From Streptomyces sp. NBC_01197 (GTDB lineage Bacteria > Actinomycetota > Actinomycetes > Streptomycetales > Streptomycetaceae), in assembly GCF_036010505.1 (NCBI RefSeq), contig NZ_CP108569.1, forward strand, positions 4,196,001 to 4,260,000: 64,000 nt of DNA, written 5' to 3'. Shown here one piece after another: positions 9,489-18,859 of this stretch (the first letter of the stretch is position 1; the number at the start of each line of letters is the position of its first letter). A program made the translations under genes and the position numbers. Under the pieces are notes generated by a model, which was given only the letters and a program-made list of their open reading frames with translations, had not been told where the DNA came from and did not search any database.

Positions 9489-9535
9489 GATCCTGACGGA
9501 CCCGCCACCAGCAGCGGCACCCACCCGCCCCGCCG

Positions 9536-10471
9536 CTACGACGGTGTGTGCTCATTGACGAGGACCTGCGGAAGCAGGTCCTCGTACGCTTCCCGGTCGA
9601 ATTCGCCCGCCGCGGGCGCCAGCACCGTGGCCGCCGAGAGCGCCACCGCCCTCGCCAGCCGTTCCGGCCACGGAAGTTCTTCCACCAGGCCCGAGAGCAG
9701 TCCGGCCACCGCCGAGTCGCCCGCGCCCGTCGGGTTGCCCTGGAAGCGGACCGGGGGCAGGGCCTGCCAGCTGCCATCCGGGGTCGCGGCCAGCATTCCT
9801 TCCGCGCCCAGTGACGCGACCACCGTGTGCGCGCCGCGGCGGCGGGCGTCGCGGGTGGCGCGCAGCGGTTCGCGGGAGCCGGTCAGCTGGGCCAGTTCGT
9901 CGGCGTTCGGCTTGACCAGGTCGGGGCGGGCGGCGATGCCACGGCGCAGCGGTTCGCCGCTGGTGTCCAGGAGGACCGGGACGCCCGCGCCACGGGCCTG
10001 CTTCACCAGCTGGGCGTACGCGCCGACCGGGACGCCCGGCGGCAGGCTGCCGCAGAGGGCCACCGCTTCGGCGTCGGCCAGCAGCTTCCCGTACGCGGTG
10101 AGGAAGGCGTCCCACTCGTCGGCCGAGACGGTCGGGCCCGGCTCGTTCAGCTGGGTCGTGTCGCCCGACGCGGCGTCGACCACGGCGATCGTGCGCCGGG
10201 TGGTCCCGGCGACCGGGACGAGCGCGTCGGTGGGCGGCAGCCCGGCGAGCAGTTCGCGGAGCACCTCGCCGGTCGACCCGCCGGCGAAGCCGGTGACGAC
10301 GGTCTCATGGCCGAGTGCCGCGAGCACCCGGGCCACGTTCAGGCCCTTGCCGCCCGCGCGCTCGTTGACCGATTCGACTCGGTGACTGGCGTGCGGGATC
10401 AGCTCGGGGACGTGGTAGGTGATGTCCAGGGCGGTGTTCAGGGTGACGGTCAGCAGCACTTGATTGATCAT
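9536..10471 (-). CDS. PfkB-family sugar kinase (1-phosphofructokinase-type)
   Basis: 311 aa. It has the N-terminal PfkB pattern (TLNTALDITYHV, then NERAGGKGLNVARVLAALG) and the C-terminal ATP/anion-hole motif GAGDSAVAG with the catalytic Asp. This subfamily covers 1-phosphofructokinase (FruK) and tagatose-6-phosphate kinase. The gene is not followed by fruA, so the true fru operon is probably elsewhere. It lies 66 bp downstream of nagA on the same strand and may belong to the same amino-sugar regulon. Substrate specificity cannot be read from the sequence. Confidence 0.85.
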   Translation of the reverse strand: MINQVLLTVTLNTALDITYHVPELIPHASHRVESVNERAGGKGLNVARVLAALGHETVVTGFAGGSTGEVLRELLAGLPPTDALVPVAGTTRRTIAVVDAASGDTTQLNEPGPTVSADEWDAFLTAYGKLLADAEAVALCGSLPPGVPVGAYAQLVKQARGAGVPVLLDTSGEPLRRGIAARPDLVKPNADELAQLTGSREPLRATRDARRRGAHTVVASLGAEGMLAATPDGSWQALPPVRFQGNPTGAGDSAVAGLLSGLVEELPWPERLARAVALSAATVLAPAAGEFDREAYEDLLPQVLVNEHTPS

Positions 10472-10537
10472 GCCAAACAGAGAGCGGCACGCCCAGCCCT
10501 GGACCTGCCGCTTCTCGTCAGTTCTGCGTGATTCTGC

Positions 10538-11692
10538 TCAGTTCAGCTTCGGCTCGATCACCCAGGCGCCCTTGCGCATCACACCGGCCAGCTCGAAGTC
10601 CGCGTCCAGGACGACCAGATCCGCGTCCTTGCCGGGCTCCAGCGAGCCGATCCGGTCGTACAGGCCGAGCAGCCGCGCCGGGTTGGCCGAGATGGACCGT
10701 ACGACGTCGTCCACCGGCAGTTCGTCGACGGTCACCGCGCGCCGGAAGGCCGTGTCCAGGGTGAGGGTGGAGCCCGCGATCGAGCCGCCTTCGGCCAGCC
10801 GGGCGACGCCTTCCTTGACCTCGACCTCCAGCGGGCCGAGCCGGTAGACGCCGTCGCCGTATCCGGCGGCGTCCATCGCGTCGGTGATGAAGGCGACGCG
10901 CGCGGAGCCCGCCGAGCGGTACGCCAGCTCCAGCGAGGCCGGGTGCAGATGCGTGCCGTCGTTGATCAGCTCGACGGTGACTCGCTCGTCCTCCAGGAGG
11001 GCGGCGATGGGGCCGGGGTCGCGGTGGCCGAACGGCGGCATCGCGTTGAAGAGGTGGGTGGCGACGCTCGCGCCCGCCTCGATGGCCTCGACGGTCTGCT
11101 CGTAGGTGGCGTCGGTGTGGCCGACGGCCGCGATGACGCCGTTCTCGGCGAGGAGGCGTACGGAGTCGATGCCGCCCTTCATCTCGGTGGCCAGGGTGAA
11201 CATCTTCGCCGTACCGCGCGCCGCGTCCATCAGCTTGCGGACGTCCGACGGGTCGGGGTCGCGCAGCAGCGACTCGCTGTGCGCGCCCTTGCGGCACGGG
11301 GAGATGAACGGGCCCTCGAAGTGAAGGCCGGCCAGGTCGCCCTGCTCGACCAGTTCGGAGAGGACCGCGGCCCGCCTGGCGAGGAAGTCCATCTCGCCGG
11401 TGACGGTGGACGCGACCATCGTCGTCGTGCCGTGCCGCCGGTGGGTGCCGATGCCCTTGAGCACCTCCTCGGGGGTGCCGGAGGTGAAGGACGCCCCGCC
11501 GCCGCCGTGCACATGCATGTCGACGAACCCGGGGACCACCCAGTGTCCGGCGAGGTCGAGGACCGCCGCGCCCTCGGGAGCGCTCCCGGCGATGCGCGAG
11601 CCCTCCACGATGACCCGGCCGCCCTCGACGGTCCCGGTGGGCAGCACCACGTGGGCTCCGGCGAGGACTGTGCTTGCTTCGCTTCCGGCCAT
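10538..11692 (-). CDS. nagA: N-acetylglucosamine-6-phosphate deacetylase
   Basis: 384 aa, normal length for NagA. The amidohydrolase landmarks appear in order: DMHVHGGGG, LHFEGPF, AVGHTDA, ATHLFNAMPP and the distal Asp in FITDAMDAAGYGDG. The enzyme removes the acetyl group of GlcNAc-6-P to give GlcN-6-P, the signal that releases DasR in Streptomyces. Its ATG at 11692 shares one base with the stop of the upstream ROK kinase gene, so the two are translationally coupled. The open frame continues far upstream but only this part encodes NagA. Confidence 0.95.
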   Translation of the reverse strand: MAGSEASTVLAGAHVVLPTGTVEGGRVIVEGSRIAGSAPEGAAVLDLAGHWVVPGFVDMHVHGGGGASFTSGTPEEVLKGIGTHRRHGTTTMVASTVTGEMDFLARRAAVLSELVEQGDLAGLHFEGPFISPCRKGAHSESLLRDPDPSDVRKLMDAARGTAKMFTLATEMKGGIDSVRLLAENGVIAAVGHTDATYEQTVEAIEAGASVATHLFNAMPPFGHRDPGPIAALLEDERVTVELINDGTHLHPASLELAYRSAGSARVAFITDAMDAAGYGDGVYRLGPLEVEVKEGVARLAEGGSIAGSTLTLDTAFRRAVTVDELPVDDVVRSISANPARLLGLYDRIGSLEPGKDADLVVLDADFELAGVMRKGAWVIEPKLN

Positions 11693-12666
11693 CAGGCGGA
11701 TACCTCCGTGGAGAGTAGATCCCAGGCGAGCAGCCCTGCGCCCAGGCATCCAGCGGTGTCCCCGAGGGCCGCTGGGACGATGTGGGGCAGCTTCTGGAAC
11801 GTCACGCGTTCCGCCACCGCTGCCTTGAGTGGTACGAACAAGGTTTCCCCGGCCTCGGCGAGGCCGCCACCGATGATCAGCGTGCGCGGGTCGAGCAGGG
11901 TGAGCGCGGTGACCAGGCCGTCGGCGAGCGCGTCCACCGCGTTCTGCCAGACGGCGACGGCCCTCGGGTCGCCGGACTCGACGGCCTTGGCGCAGTCGGC
12001 CGCGTCGGCCTCCGGGTCGCCGGACGCCTCGGCCCAGGCCAGCGAAACGGCGGAGGCGGATGCGTACCGCTCCAGGCAGCCGCGCTGTCCGCAGCCGCAG
12101 TCGACGCCGCCGGGCCGTACGACGATGTGGCCGATCTCCCCGGCGTAACCGTGGGCGCCCGCCTCTATGGACCCCTCGATGCCGATGGCGCCCGCGATAC
12201 CGGTGCCGAGCGGCATGAAGAGGAAGCGGTCGGCGCCCTTGCCCGCCCCGATCCGGCCCTCGGCGAGCCCGCCGGTGCGGACGTCGTGGCCCAGCGCCAC
12301 CGGGACGCCGTGCAGCCGGGCGCTGAGCAGTTTCCGCATCGGGACGTCGCGCCAGCCGAGGTTGGAGGCGTAGACGGCGACGCCGTTCTCGGCGTCGACG
12401 ATGCCGGGGACGGCTACGCCCGCGGCTGACGCGGTCCGGCCGAAGTGCTCCTCGCCGTACGCGCGCAGCTCGGCGGCGAAGTCGATGATCGACGCGACGA
12501 CGGCCTCGGGGCCGCGCTCCCGGCCGGTGGCCCTGCGCTCCTCGTGGAGCAGCGCGCCGTCCGCTCCGACCAGGGCGGCTTTCATGCCGGTGCCGCCCAC
12601 GTCGAGGGCGATGACGTGGTTTTCGGCCGGGAGACCGGGGGTGGTTCCCCGGGAGAATGCAGTCAC
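11692..12666 (-). CDS. ROK-family sugar kinase (candidate GlcNAc kinase)
   Basis: 324 aa, GTG start at 12666. The ATP-binding motif ALDVGGTGMKAAL is near the N-terminus, the ROK zinc cluster is complete (CGCGQRGCLE) with its upstream His in GEIGHIVV, and PLGTGIAGA supplies the phosphate loop. It lacks the N-terminal winged helix of ROK repressors, so it should be an enzyme. Coupling to nagA and the DasR-type site upstream make N-acetylglucosamine the likely substrate, giving GlcNAc-6-P for NagA. Glucokinase or N-acetylmannosamine kinase cannot be excluded from sequence alone. Confidence 0.88.
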   Translation of the reverse strand: MTAFSRGTTPGLPAENHVIALDVGGTGMKAALVGADGALLHEERRATGRERGPEAVVASIIDFAAELRAYGEEHFGRTASAAGVAVPGIVDAENGVAVYASNLGWRDVPMRKLLSARLHGVPVALGHDVRTGGLAEGRIGAGKGADRFLFMPLGTGIAGAIGIEGSIEAGAHGYAGEIGHIVVRPGGVDCGCGQRGCLERYASASAVSLAWAEASGDPEADAADCAKAVESGDPRAVAVWQNAVDALADGLVTALTLLDPRTLIIGGGLAEAGETLFVPLKAAVAERVTFQKLPHIVPAALGDTAGCLGAGLLAWDLLSTEVSA

Positions 12667-12693
12667 CCGGACAGTGTGGCTCGGATAACCGAG

Positions 12694-12709
12694 AAAGGTC
12701 TAGTCCACT
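12694..12709. promoter_or_regulatory. DasR-type operator (dre) upstream of the ROK kinase-nagA operon
   Basis: The 16-mer at this position matches 13 of 16 bases of the dre consensus ACTGGTCTAGACCACT, including the invariant GGTCTAG core and CCACT. It lies 27 bp upstream of the kinase start, within the divergent region shared with the solute-binding protein gene. In Streptomyces, DasR (GntR family) binds such sites and is released by GlcN-6-P, the product of the NagA reaction, so this would be a feedback loop. Confidence 0.85.
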
Positions 12710-12934
12710 CTGTTGGGTTGTTGCGCATCCATACAAAGTCAGGGCAAAGATCCGGGCAAGAACCGGCGCGACGCCGCCCTGTGGCGCCTGATGCCCCCGT
12801 GACGCGTGTTGCCGAAGCGAGACCGCATTGCTGTGGACCAGTAGGTGGCCGTCATGGAAAATCGCAGCCACGTGCGACGGTACGGCACGGGGGACCGGCT
12901 GAAACATAGTGCAACAAGAGGGTGGGAAAAGGCT

Positions 12935-14200
12935 GTGCAGCGGCGCTTCTTGGGGCTTACTGCGGCGATAGCCGCGCTCGGTATGACGGCGGTGCTCTCC
13001 GGTTGCGGATCGGACACCGGATCGGGGGACGTCACCCTCAAGGTCGTCGCCGCCAACTACGACCCGAACGACGGTCCCAGCAACCAGCAGTACTGGGACA
13101 AGCTCGCCGCCGCCTTCGAGGCGAAGAACCCGCACATCAAGGTCGACGTCTCCGTCTACTCGTGGAAGGTCATCGACGCGAAGGTCGCCGAGATGGTCAA
13201 GTCGGGCCACGCCCCCGACATCGCCCAGATGGGCTCGTACGCCGACTACGCGCACCAGGGCAAGCTGTACAGCGCGGACGACCTGCTCTCCATCGAGGTG
13301 CAGGCCAACTTCCTCAGCTCGCTCTCCGACGCGGGCGAGCAGGACCGGGTGCAGTACGGGATGCCGTTCGTCGCCTCGACCCGGCTGCTCTTCTACAACG
13401 AGAAGCTGTTCTCGGAGGCCGGCCTCAAGGCGCCGAAGACCTGGGCCGACCTCAAGTCGGACGCCGAGGTGCTCAAGGCGCGGGGCGTGAAGTACCCGTA
13501 CGCCCTTCCGCTGGGCACCGAGGAGGCCCAGGTCGAGGCGGTGCAGTGGCTGCTGAGCGGCGACGGCGGCCTCACCGACGGCGTCGGTACGTACACGATC
13601 GACTCGGTCCAGAACGTCAAGACCTTCGACTGGCTGAAGAACGACCTGGTCGGCGCCAAGCTGACCGGACCCGTCGCGCCCGCCGATTTCGACCGAAGGC
13701 AGGCGTACGCGGCCTTCACCCAGGGCCAGGTCGGCATGCTCAACGGCCATCCGCAGCTGGCGCAGCAGGCCGCCAAGAAGGGCATCAAGGTCGGCATGGT
13801 CCCGATGCCGGGCATCAGTGGTCCGACCAAGGCGGACATGGGCGTGGCCGACTGGATCATGGGTTTCAAGCAGAACGGCCACCGCGCCCAGATCGGGGCG
13901 TTCCTGGACGATGTCTTCAGCGACAAGAACGTCCTGGACCTCACCCGCCAGTACAACCTGCTGCCAACCACCACATCGGCGTCCGGCACGCTCGCCGACG
14001 ATCCGCGCCACAAGTCCCTCAGGACCTTCCTGAACGAGCTGCCCAACTCGCAGCTGCCGCCGGTCGGCAAGACGTCCTGGGCGGAGGTGAGCGACGACAT
14101 GAAGAAGGAGATAGGCAAGGCCGTGGCGCCGGGCGGCAACCCGGCGAGCGTCCTCAACCAGATCCAGAGCGAGGCGGCGGCGGCGCAGAACGCGGAGTAG
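12935..14200 (+). CDS. ABC-type sugar-binding lipoprotein (orphan)
   Basis: About 421 aa from a GTG at 12935. The N-terminus QRRFLGLTAAIAALGMTAVLSGC is a lipoprotein signal with lipobox VLSGC, so the protein should sit on the outer face of the membrane. The rest reads as a family-1 extracellular solute-binding protein (YWDKLAAAFEAKNPHIKVDVSVY, DIAQMGSYADYA, NGHPQLAQQA). No permease genes follow, which is usual for Streptomyces sugar importers that share the MsiK ATPase but unusual in lacking both membrane subunits. Divergence from the nag operon across a dre site suggests an amino-sugar ligand. Confidence 0.88.
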   Translation: MQRRFLGLTAAIAALGMTAVLSGCGSDTGSGDVTLKVVAANYDPNDGPSNQQYWDKLAAAFEAKNPHIKVDVSVYSWKVIDAKVAEMVKSGHAPDIAQMGSYADYAHQGKLYSADDLLSIEVQANFLSSLSDAGEQDRVQYGMPFVASTRLLFYNEKLFSEAGLKAPKTWADLKSDAEVLKARGVKYPYALPLGTEEAQVEAVQWLLSGDGGLTDGVGTYTIDSVQNVKTFDWLKNDLVGAKLTGPVAPADFDRRQAYAAFTQGQVGMLNGHPQLAQQAAKKGIKVGMVPMPGISGPTKADMGVADWIMGFKQNGHRAQIGAFLDDVFSDKNVLDLTRQYNLLPTTTSASGTLADDPRHKSLRTFLNELPNSQLPPVGKTSWAEVSDDMKKEIGKAVAPGGNPASVLNQIQSEAAAAQNAE

Positions 14201-14274
14201 CGGAGCAGCCGGTCCGGTCCCGGTCCCGGTACTGGACTGGCCCGGTCGGCGGGCTCCCCAGTACGTTGGCTCAT

Positions 14275-14523
14275 ATGACTGGCGACGACGCGCACGGCCC
14301 CGCGCTCCCCGAGCGCGACCGCGCCGTGCTCGCGCTGGAGCGCCGCTCCTGGCCGGGCACCGGCGCCAAGGAACGGGCCATCAGGGAGCAGCTCGGCATC
14401 TCACCGGTCCGCTACTACCAGCTCCTCAACGCCCTGCTGGACGACCAGGCGGCGCTGGAGCACGACCCGGTGACGGTCAACCGCCTGCGCCGGGTCCGGG
14501 CAGCCCGCCGCGAGCGCCGCTGA
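14275..14523 (+). CDS. DUF3263 small HTH-like protein
   Basis: 82 aa. The sequence LPERDRAVLALERRSWPGTGAKERAIREQLG followed by SPVRYYQLLNALLDDQAALEHDP is the DUF3263 pattern, common in actinobacteria and resembling a sigma-factor-like helix-turn-helix (REQLGISPVRYYQLLN). A Lys/Arg-rich tail ends the protein. The role is unknown; DNA binding is a reasonable inference from the helix-turn-helix-like segment. It lies between the solute-binding protein gene and otsB, on the same strand. Confidence 0.85.
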   Translation: MTGDDAHGPALPERDRAVLALERRSWPGTGAKERAIREQLGISPVRYYQLLNALLDDQAALEHDPVTVNRLRRVRAARRERR

Positions 14524-14584
14524 CCGGCTGATCCGAGGGGAAGGCGCCTGGGCCGGGGGCCGGTAACCCCGCTAGGGTCGCCCC

Positions 14585-15436
14585 ATGGGCAGCTCACCGA
14601 ACATCCTGCCGACCCCCGCCACCGCCGCCGGCCGTGACGGCCTCGCCGCCTTGCTGGCCGGGCCCCGGAAGGCCGTCGTGGCCCTCGACTTCGACGGCAC
14701 GCTCGCCGACATCGTCCCCGACCCGGAACAGGCCCGCGCCCACCCGGACGCCGTGCCCGCCCTCGTCGCGCTCGCACCGGAGGTCGCCTCCGTCGCGGTC
14801 GTCACCGGGCGCCCGGCCGAGGTGGCCGTGCGGTACGGGGGATTCGCCGGCGTCCCCGGTCTGGAGCACCTGGTCGTGCTCGGCCACTACGGCGCGGAGC
14901 GCTGGGACGCCGCCACCGGTACGGTGGACGCCCCCGCCCCGCACCCCGGCGTCGCGGCCGCCCGCGCCGAACTCCCCGGACTGCTGGACGCGGAGGGCGC
15001 CGGACGCGGCACCTGGATCGAGGAGAAGGGCGGCCGGGCGGTGGCGGTCCACACCCGCCGCGCCGCCGACCCCGAAGCCGCCTTCGAGGCCCTGCGCGCC
15101 CCGCTGGCCGGGCTCGCCGCGCGGCATGGCCTGATCGTGGAGCCCGGCCGGATGGTCCTTGAGCTGCGCCCGCCGGGCGTCGACAAGGGCGTGGCGCTGA
15201 CCGCGTACGTACGCGAGACGGACGCCGCGGCCGTCCTCTACGCCGGGGACGACCTCGGGGACCTGACCGCCTACGACGCCGTCGACGAGCTCCGCGCACA
15301 GGGCGTGTTCGGCCTCCTGGTGTGCAGCGGCGGCGACGAGGTGCCCGAACTGGCCGCGCGGGCCGACCTGGTGGTGCCGGGACCGGGCGCGGTGGCCGGC
15401 CTGCTCGCGGCCATCGCCCACGCCATCACGTCGTGA
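14585..15436 (+). CDS. otsB: Trehalose-6-phosphate phosphatase
   Basis: 283 aa. HAD-superfamily motif I is ALDFDGTLADI (aa 35-45), with the catalytic nucleophile Asp and acid/base Asp; motif IV is GDDLGDLTAYDAV near aa 220. The cap region carries the trehalose-phosphatase WIEEKGGRAVAVHTR signature. It dephosphorylates trehalose-6-phosphate made by OtsA, whose gene lies tail to tail with only 13 bp between. The ATG at 14585 lies directly behind a short leader. Confidence 0.93.
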   Translation: MGSSPNILPTPATAAGRDGLAALLAGPRKAVVALDFDGTLADIVPDPEQARAHPDAVPALVALAPEVASVAVVTGRPAEVAVRYGGFAGVPGLEHLVVLGHYGAERWDAATGTVDAPAPHPGVAAARAELPGLLDAEGAGRGTWIEEKGGRAVAVHTRRAADPEAAFEALRAPLAGLAARHGLIVEPGRMVLELRPPGVDKGVALTAYVRETDAAAVLYAGDDLGDLTAYDAVDELRAQGVFGLLVCSGGDEVPELAARADLVVPGPGAVAGLLAAIAHAITS

Positions 15437-15449
15437 CCGCAGGCTCCCG

Positions 15450-16874
15450 TCACCCCGTGGAGGCGGCCGGGTCCAGGGCGTTCAGCTGGTCCAGGAACCA
15501 CTGCTGCGGCGGCAGCGCGGTCGCCGCGGCGGCCAGCCGCTTGCTGCGCTCGGCCCGCTCGCCGTCCGGCATGGTGAGTGCCTCGTGCAGCGCGGCCGCG
15601 GTGGCGCTCACGTCGTACGGATTCACGGTGATCGCGTCGCGCCCCAGCTCCTCGTACGCCCCGGCCTCCCGCGAGAGCACCAGCGCGCACCCGTGGTCGG
15701 TCACCACCGGGACCTCCTTGGCGACCAGGTTCATGCCGTCGCGGATCGGGTTGACCAGGGCGACGTCCGCGAGCCGGTAGGCGCCGAGCGAGCGGGCGAA
15801 GTCGTCCTTGAGGTAGAGGGCGACCGGGGTCCAGTCCGCCGTCCCGTAACGGGAGTTGATCTCGTCGGCGACGCGCTCCACCTCGGCCATGTAGTCGCGG
15901 TAGACCGCGAGGTCCTGCCGCGAGGGGTACGCGAACGCCATGTGCACCACCCGGCCGCGCCACTCGGGACGGGTGTCGAGCAACTCCCGGTAGGCGAGCA
16001 GCCCGCGCACGATGTTCTTGGACAGCTCGGTCCTGTCCACCCGGACGATCGTCTTGCGGCGGCCGTCGGGCCCCTCGCCCGTGCCGCCGCCGATGCGCTC
16101 CCGCAGCGCGGCCATCCGTTCGTCCACATCTGGCTCGTGCGACCGCTTCCGCAGGAAGTCCCCGTCGGCGCCGAGGCCGTGCACCGCGATCTGCGTATCC
16201 CCGGTGCCGCCCAGGACCTCGGTGCAGCAGGCGACGAAGGCGTCGGCCCAGCGCCGGGTCAGGAATCCGGCCCGGTCGGCGCCCAGGATGCCGCGCAGCA
16301 GTTCCGCGCCGATGTCGTCGGGCAGCAGCCGGAAGTACTCGGGAGGCGCCCACGGGGTGTGCGAGAAGTGCGCGATCCGCAGGTCGGGGCGGAGTTCGCG
16401 CAGTATCCCCGGCACCAGGCACAGGTGGTAGTCCTGCACCAGCACGGCGGCGCCTTCGGCGGCCTCGGCGGCCAGCGCGTCGGCGAAGGCCCGGTTGTAC
16501 GTACGGAACGCGTCCCAGCGGCGCCGGAACTCCGCGTCGAAGACCGGCTCCAGCGGGGTCTGGTAGAGCATGTGGTGGACGAACCAGAGCACGGAGTTGG
16601 CGATGCCGTTGTACGCGTCGGCGTGCACCCCGGGGTCGATGTCGAGCATCCGTACCCCGTCCTCGGCGATCCCGCGCCGCACGGCGGCCCGGTCACCGTC
16701 GCCGAGTGCGGCGCAGACCCAGAGCGATTCGGCGTTCCCCCCGATGGCGGAGAGCCCCGAGACGAGACCGCCACCGCCCCGCTTCGACGTGAGTTCACCG
16801 TCGTCACGGAGGGAGTACGAGACGGGGCCACGGTTGGAGGCGACGAGGACGCGGGCGGCGTGCGGAGAGGCCAT
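15450..16874 (-). CDS. otsA: Trehalose-6-phosphate synthase (GT20)
   Basis: 474 aa, the size of bacterial OtsA. GT-B fold landmarks: SNRGPVSY at the N-terminus, the acceptor region LVQDYHLCLVPGILRELRPDLRIAHFSHTPW, the donor-site RVDRTELSKNI and the C-terminal PIRDGMNLVAKE in which Asp and Glu bind the ribose of the nucleotide sugar. It transfers glucose to glucose-6-phosphate. Together with the convergent otsB this forms the OtsAB route to trehalose, an osmo- and spore protectant in Streptomyces. Confidence 0.95.
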   Translation of the reverse strand: MASPHAARVLVASNRGPVSYSLRDDGELTSKRGGGGLVSGLSAIGGNAESLWVCAALGDGDRAAVRRGIAEDGVRMLDIDPGVHADAYNGIANSVLWFVHHMLYQTPLEPVFDAEFRRRWDAFRTYNRAFADALAAEAAEGAAVLVQDYHLCLVPGILRELRPDLRIAHFSHTPWAPPEYFRLLPDDIGAELLRGILGADRAGFLTRRWADAFVACCTEVLGGTGDTQIAVHGLGADGDFLRKRSHEPDVDERMAALRERIGGGTGEGPDGRRKTIVRVDRTELSKNIVRGLLAYRELLDTRPEWRGRVVHMAFAYPSRQDLAVYRDYMAEVERVADEINSRYGTADWTPVALYLKDDFARSLGAYRLADVALVNPIRDGMNLVAKEVPVVTDHGCALVLSREAGAYEELGRDAITVNPYDVSATAAALHEALTMPDGERAERSKRLAAAATALPPQQWFLDQLNALDPAASTG

Positions 16875-17030
16875 GACGCGAACCTAGCCCGTGCCGGAGA
16901 CGCTCAAACGTACGGGCGGCGGAGCCGCCGGGGGGTGCGGTCCGCCGCCCGTACGGCGCGGGGGCCGGTACGGCCCGTGGTCAGGTGGCGCGGGGGTCAG
17001 TGCGACGAGGTGTTCCGTGCTGCGCGGGGA

Positions 17031-18491
17031 TCAGCGCGACGAGGTGCCCGAAGCGTCCGTCGCCGGGGCGAATTCGTCCTCGGGGACGGAGATCACCCAG
17101 TGCGTGGCCTGCCGGGGCCGGAGGTACAGCGCCCAGTACAGCGCCGCGACGGCGACGATGACACCGGTGATGACCAGGCTCTCGACGCTCTGCTGGTACA
17201 GCACCCAGGCCAGGACCACGACCAGCAGTGCGGGGATCGCCGGCCACAGCGGCATGCGCCAGGCCAGCCGGTGCTTGTGCTCACCGCGGCGCGACACCAG
17301 GGCGCCGAGCGCGACGAAGACGTACATCGCGGCCACCGCGACACCGGTGACCTCGCTCAGCGTGTCCAGATTGACGAAGCAGAGCACCGCTCCGGGGACG
17401 CCGACGGCCAGCGTCGCCGCCCAGGGGGAGCTGTAGCGCTTGCCGATGTGGGAGAGGACGCGGTTGGCGGCGGTCGGCCAGGCCGCGTCACGGGCCGACG
17501 AGTAGACGACGCGGGAGTTCTGGATCACCATCACGATCGCCGCGTTGATGATCGCAAGCGCGATGCAGAGACTGACGAACGTGCCGACGCCGGAGTTGCT
17601 CCAGGTCTGCACCATGCCCGCGACATTGCCCGTGGCGAGGGTCTTGAGGTCCGGGGCGCCGAGCGTGATCGCGATGACCGGGATCAGGACGACGGCCGCA
17701 CCGATCGCGAGCGTCCACAGCACGGTGCGGGAGACGTTGCGGCGGGGGTTGTCCATCTCCTCGGCCAGGTACACGGCGGTCGAGAAGCCCTGGAGGATGA
17801 AGAGCGCGGTGGCGAGTCCGGTCACGATCAGACCGGCGGTGACGGCCGAGCTCTGGCCGTGCCCGGCGTCCATCACCGGGTGGATGAGGACCGACGCGGA
17901 CCGGCTGGTGTGGGTGAAGCCGAGGAAGGCGACGACCGCGCAGGCCACGACTTCCAGGACCAGGAAGATGCCGGTGATCCAGGCGTTGGCGCGCAGGTCG
18001 AGCAGGCCCATCGCGGTGGCGAGGAGCATCACTCCGGCCGCCGTGTACTGCGGGTTCAGATGCACGATCGGCGCCAGATAGTCGGCGGTGCCCAGCGCGA
18101 TGATGGGCGGCACGATCATGACGACGATCAGCGAGAGGACGAAAACCAGCCAGCCGGCGAGCCGGCCCATGAGGGTCCCGACCATGGCGTACTCGCCACC
18201 GGAGCTCGGTATGAGCGTGCCCAGCTCCGAGTAGGTGAACGCGACTCCGATACAGAGCAGACCCGCGATGGCGATGGTGAGGGCCGTTCCGGTGCCCAGG
18301 GTAGCGAAAGAGTCCGGCACGATCACGAAGAGCGACGATGCCGGGGTCAGACAGGAGAGCGTGAGCAGCGTCCCTCCCACCACACCGATGGAACGGGTGA
18401 GGGTGGGCGCTTCCCCGGCCCTGGCGGCACGGGTGTCGGCCTCCGGTTTCCCGGGGGTCGCGGCAACGGTCGTGTCGGGCGTAGAGGTCAT
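17031..18491 (-). CDS. APC-superfamily amino acid permease
   Basis: 486 aa with about 12 predicted hydrophobic segments. LTRSIGVVGGTLLTLSCLTPASSLFVIVPD and PSSGGEYAMVGTLMGRLAGW are typical of the first helices and the SGGEYA substrate loop of APC permeases. The closest style is the amino acid/polyamine group; the substrate is not identifiable. It sits between otsA and a glucosylglycerate synthase gene, both osmolyte genes, so compatible-solute or amino acid uptake during osmotic stress is an attractive but unproven role. The ATG at 18491 gives a soluble 30-residue tail before the first helix. Confidence 0.85.
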   Translation of the reverse strand: MTSTPDTTVAATPGKPEADTRAARAGEAPTLTRSIGVVGGTLLTLSCLTPASSLFVIVPDSFATLGTGTALTIAIAGLLCIGVAFTYSELGTLIPSSGGEYAMVGTLMGRLAGWLVFVLSLIVVMIVPPIIALGTADYLAPIVHLNPQYTAAGVMLLATAMGLLDLRANAWITGIFLVLEVVACAVVAFLGFTHTSRSASVLIHPVMDAGHGQSSAVTAGLIVTGLATALFILQGFSTAVYLAEEMDNPRRNVSRTVLWTLAIGAAVVLIPVIAITLGAPDLKTLATGNVAGMVQTWSNSGVGTFVSLCIALAIINAAIVMVIQNSRVVYSSARDAAWPTAANRVLSHIGKRYSSPWAATLAVGVPGAVLCFVNLDTLSEVTGVAVAAMYVFVALGALVSRRGEHKHRLAWRMPLWPAIPALLVVVLAWVLYQQSVESLVITGVIVAVAALYWALYLRPRQATHWVISVPEDEFAPATDASGTSSR

Positions 18492-18859
18492 CCGTTGTCC
18501 CATCGGTGCTGGCGTCATGAGGCTGGCGGCATGAGGGGGCGGGCACCTTCGGGCATTCGCTGGGTATTCGCTGAAGAGTGCCGCACATGCGGGGCGGACC
18601 GCGACGACGTCCACGCCGCTCCGGTGACCGAATACAACTCCCGACGACCATTCACGTCAAGGGTTCGTTAAAGCGTCATCGCAACGAAATCCGTTGTTTC
18701 TTTACGGTGTCGCAGTGCTCCTTCCCGCCAATAAGGCGGTGACTACACGGATATCGCGGCCTGGTGAGGGGTGCGGATTCTCGTGCCGACTATGGCTAAA
18801 ACCTTTCCATGGACAGCTGCCGGACACTGTCCGTGGCCGTCCGCCCCGGCAGTCTCCGG
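18492..18859. other. 368-bp non-coding region between the APC permease and gpgS
   Basis: No supported gene. It is less GC-rich than its surroundings and should hold the permease promoter on the minus strand. At 18664-18669 and 18683-18688 lie the inverted half-sites TTCGTT and AACGAA, 13 bp apart, with a further AACGG-like copy beyond, which could be a repressor site for the permease gene. Nothing else is recognised. Confidence 0.4.

Noticed and set aside
10538..14011. A 1157-codon open frame on the minus strand covering nagA and beyond
   Set aside because: Only the last 384 codons encode NagA; the rest is antisense to the ROK kinase frame and the solute-binding protein gene and reflects high-GC frame openness.
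15585..18671. A 1028-codon open frame on the plus strand
   Set aside because: It is antisense to otsA and the APC permease gene, with Arg/Gly/His-rich composition typical of a shadow frame.
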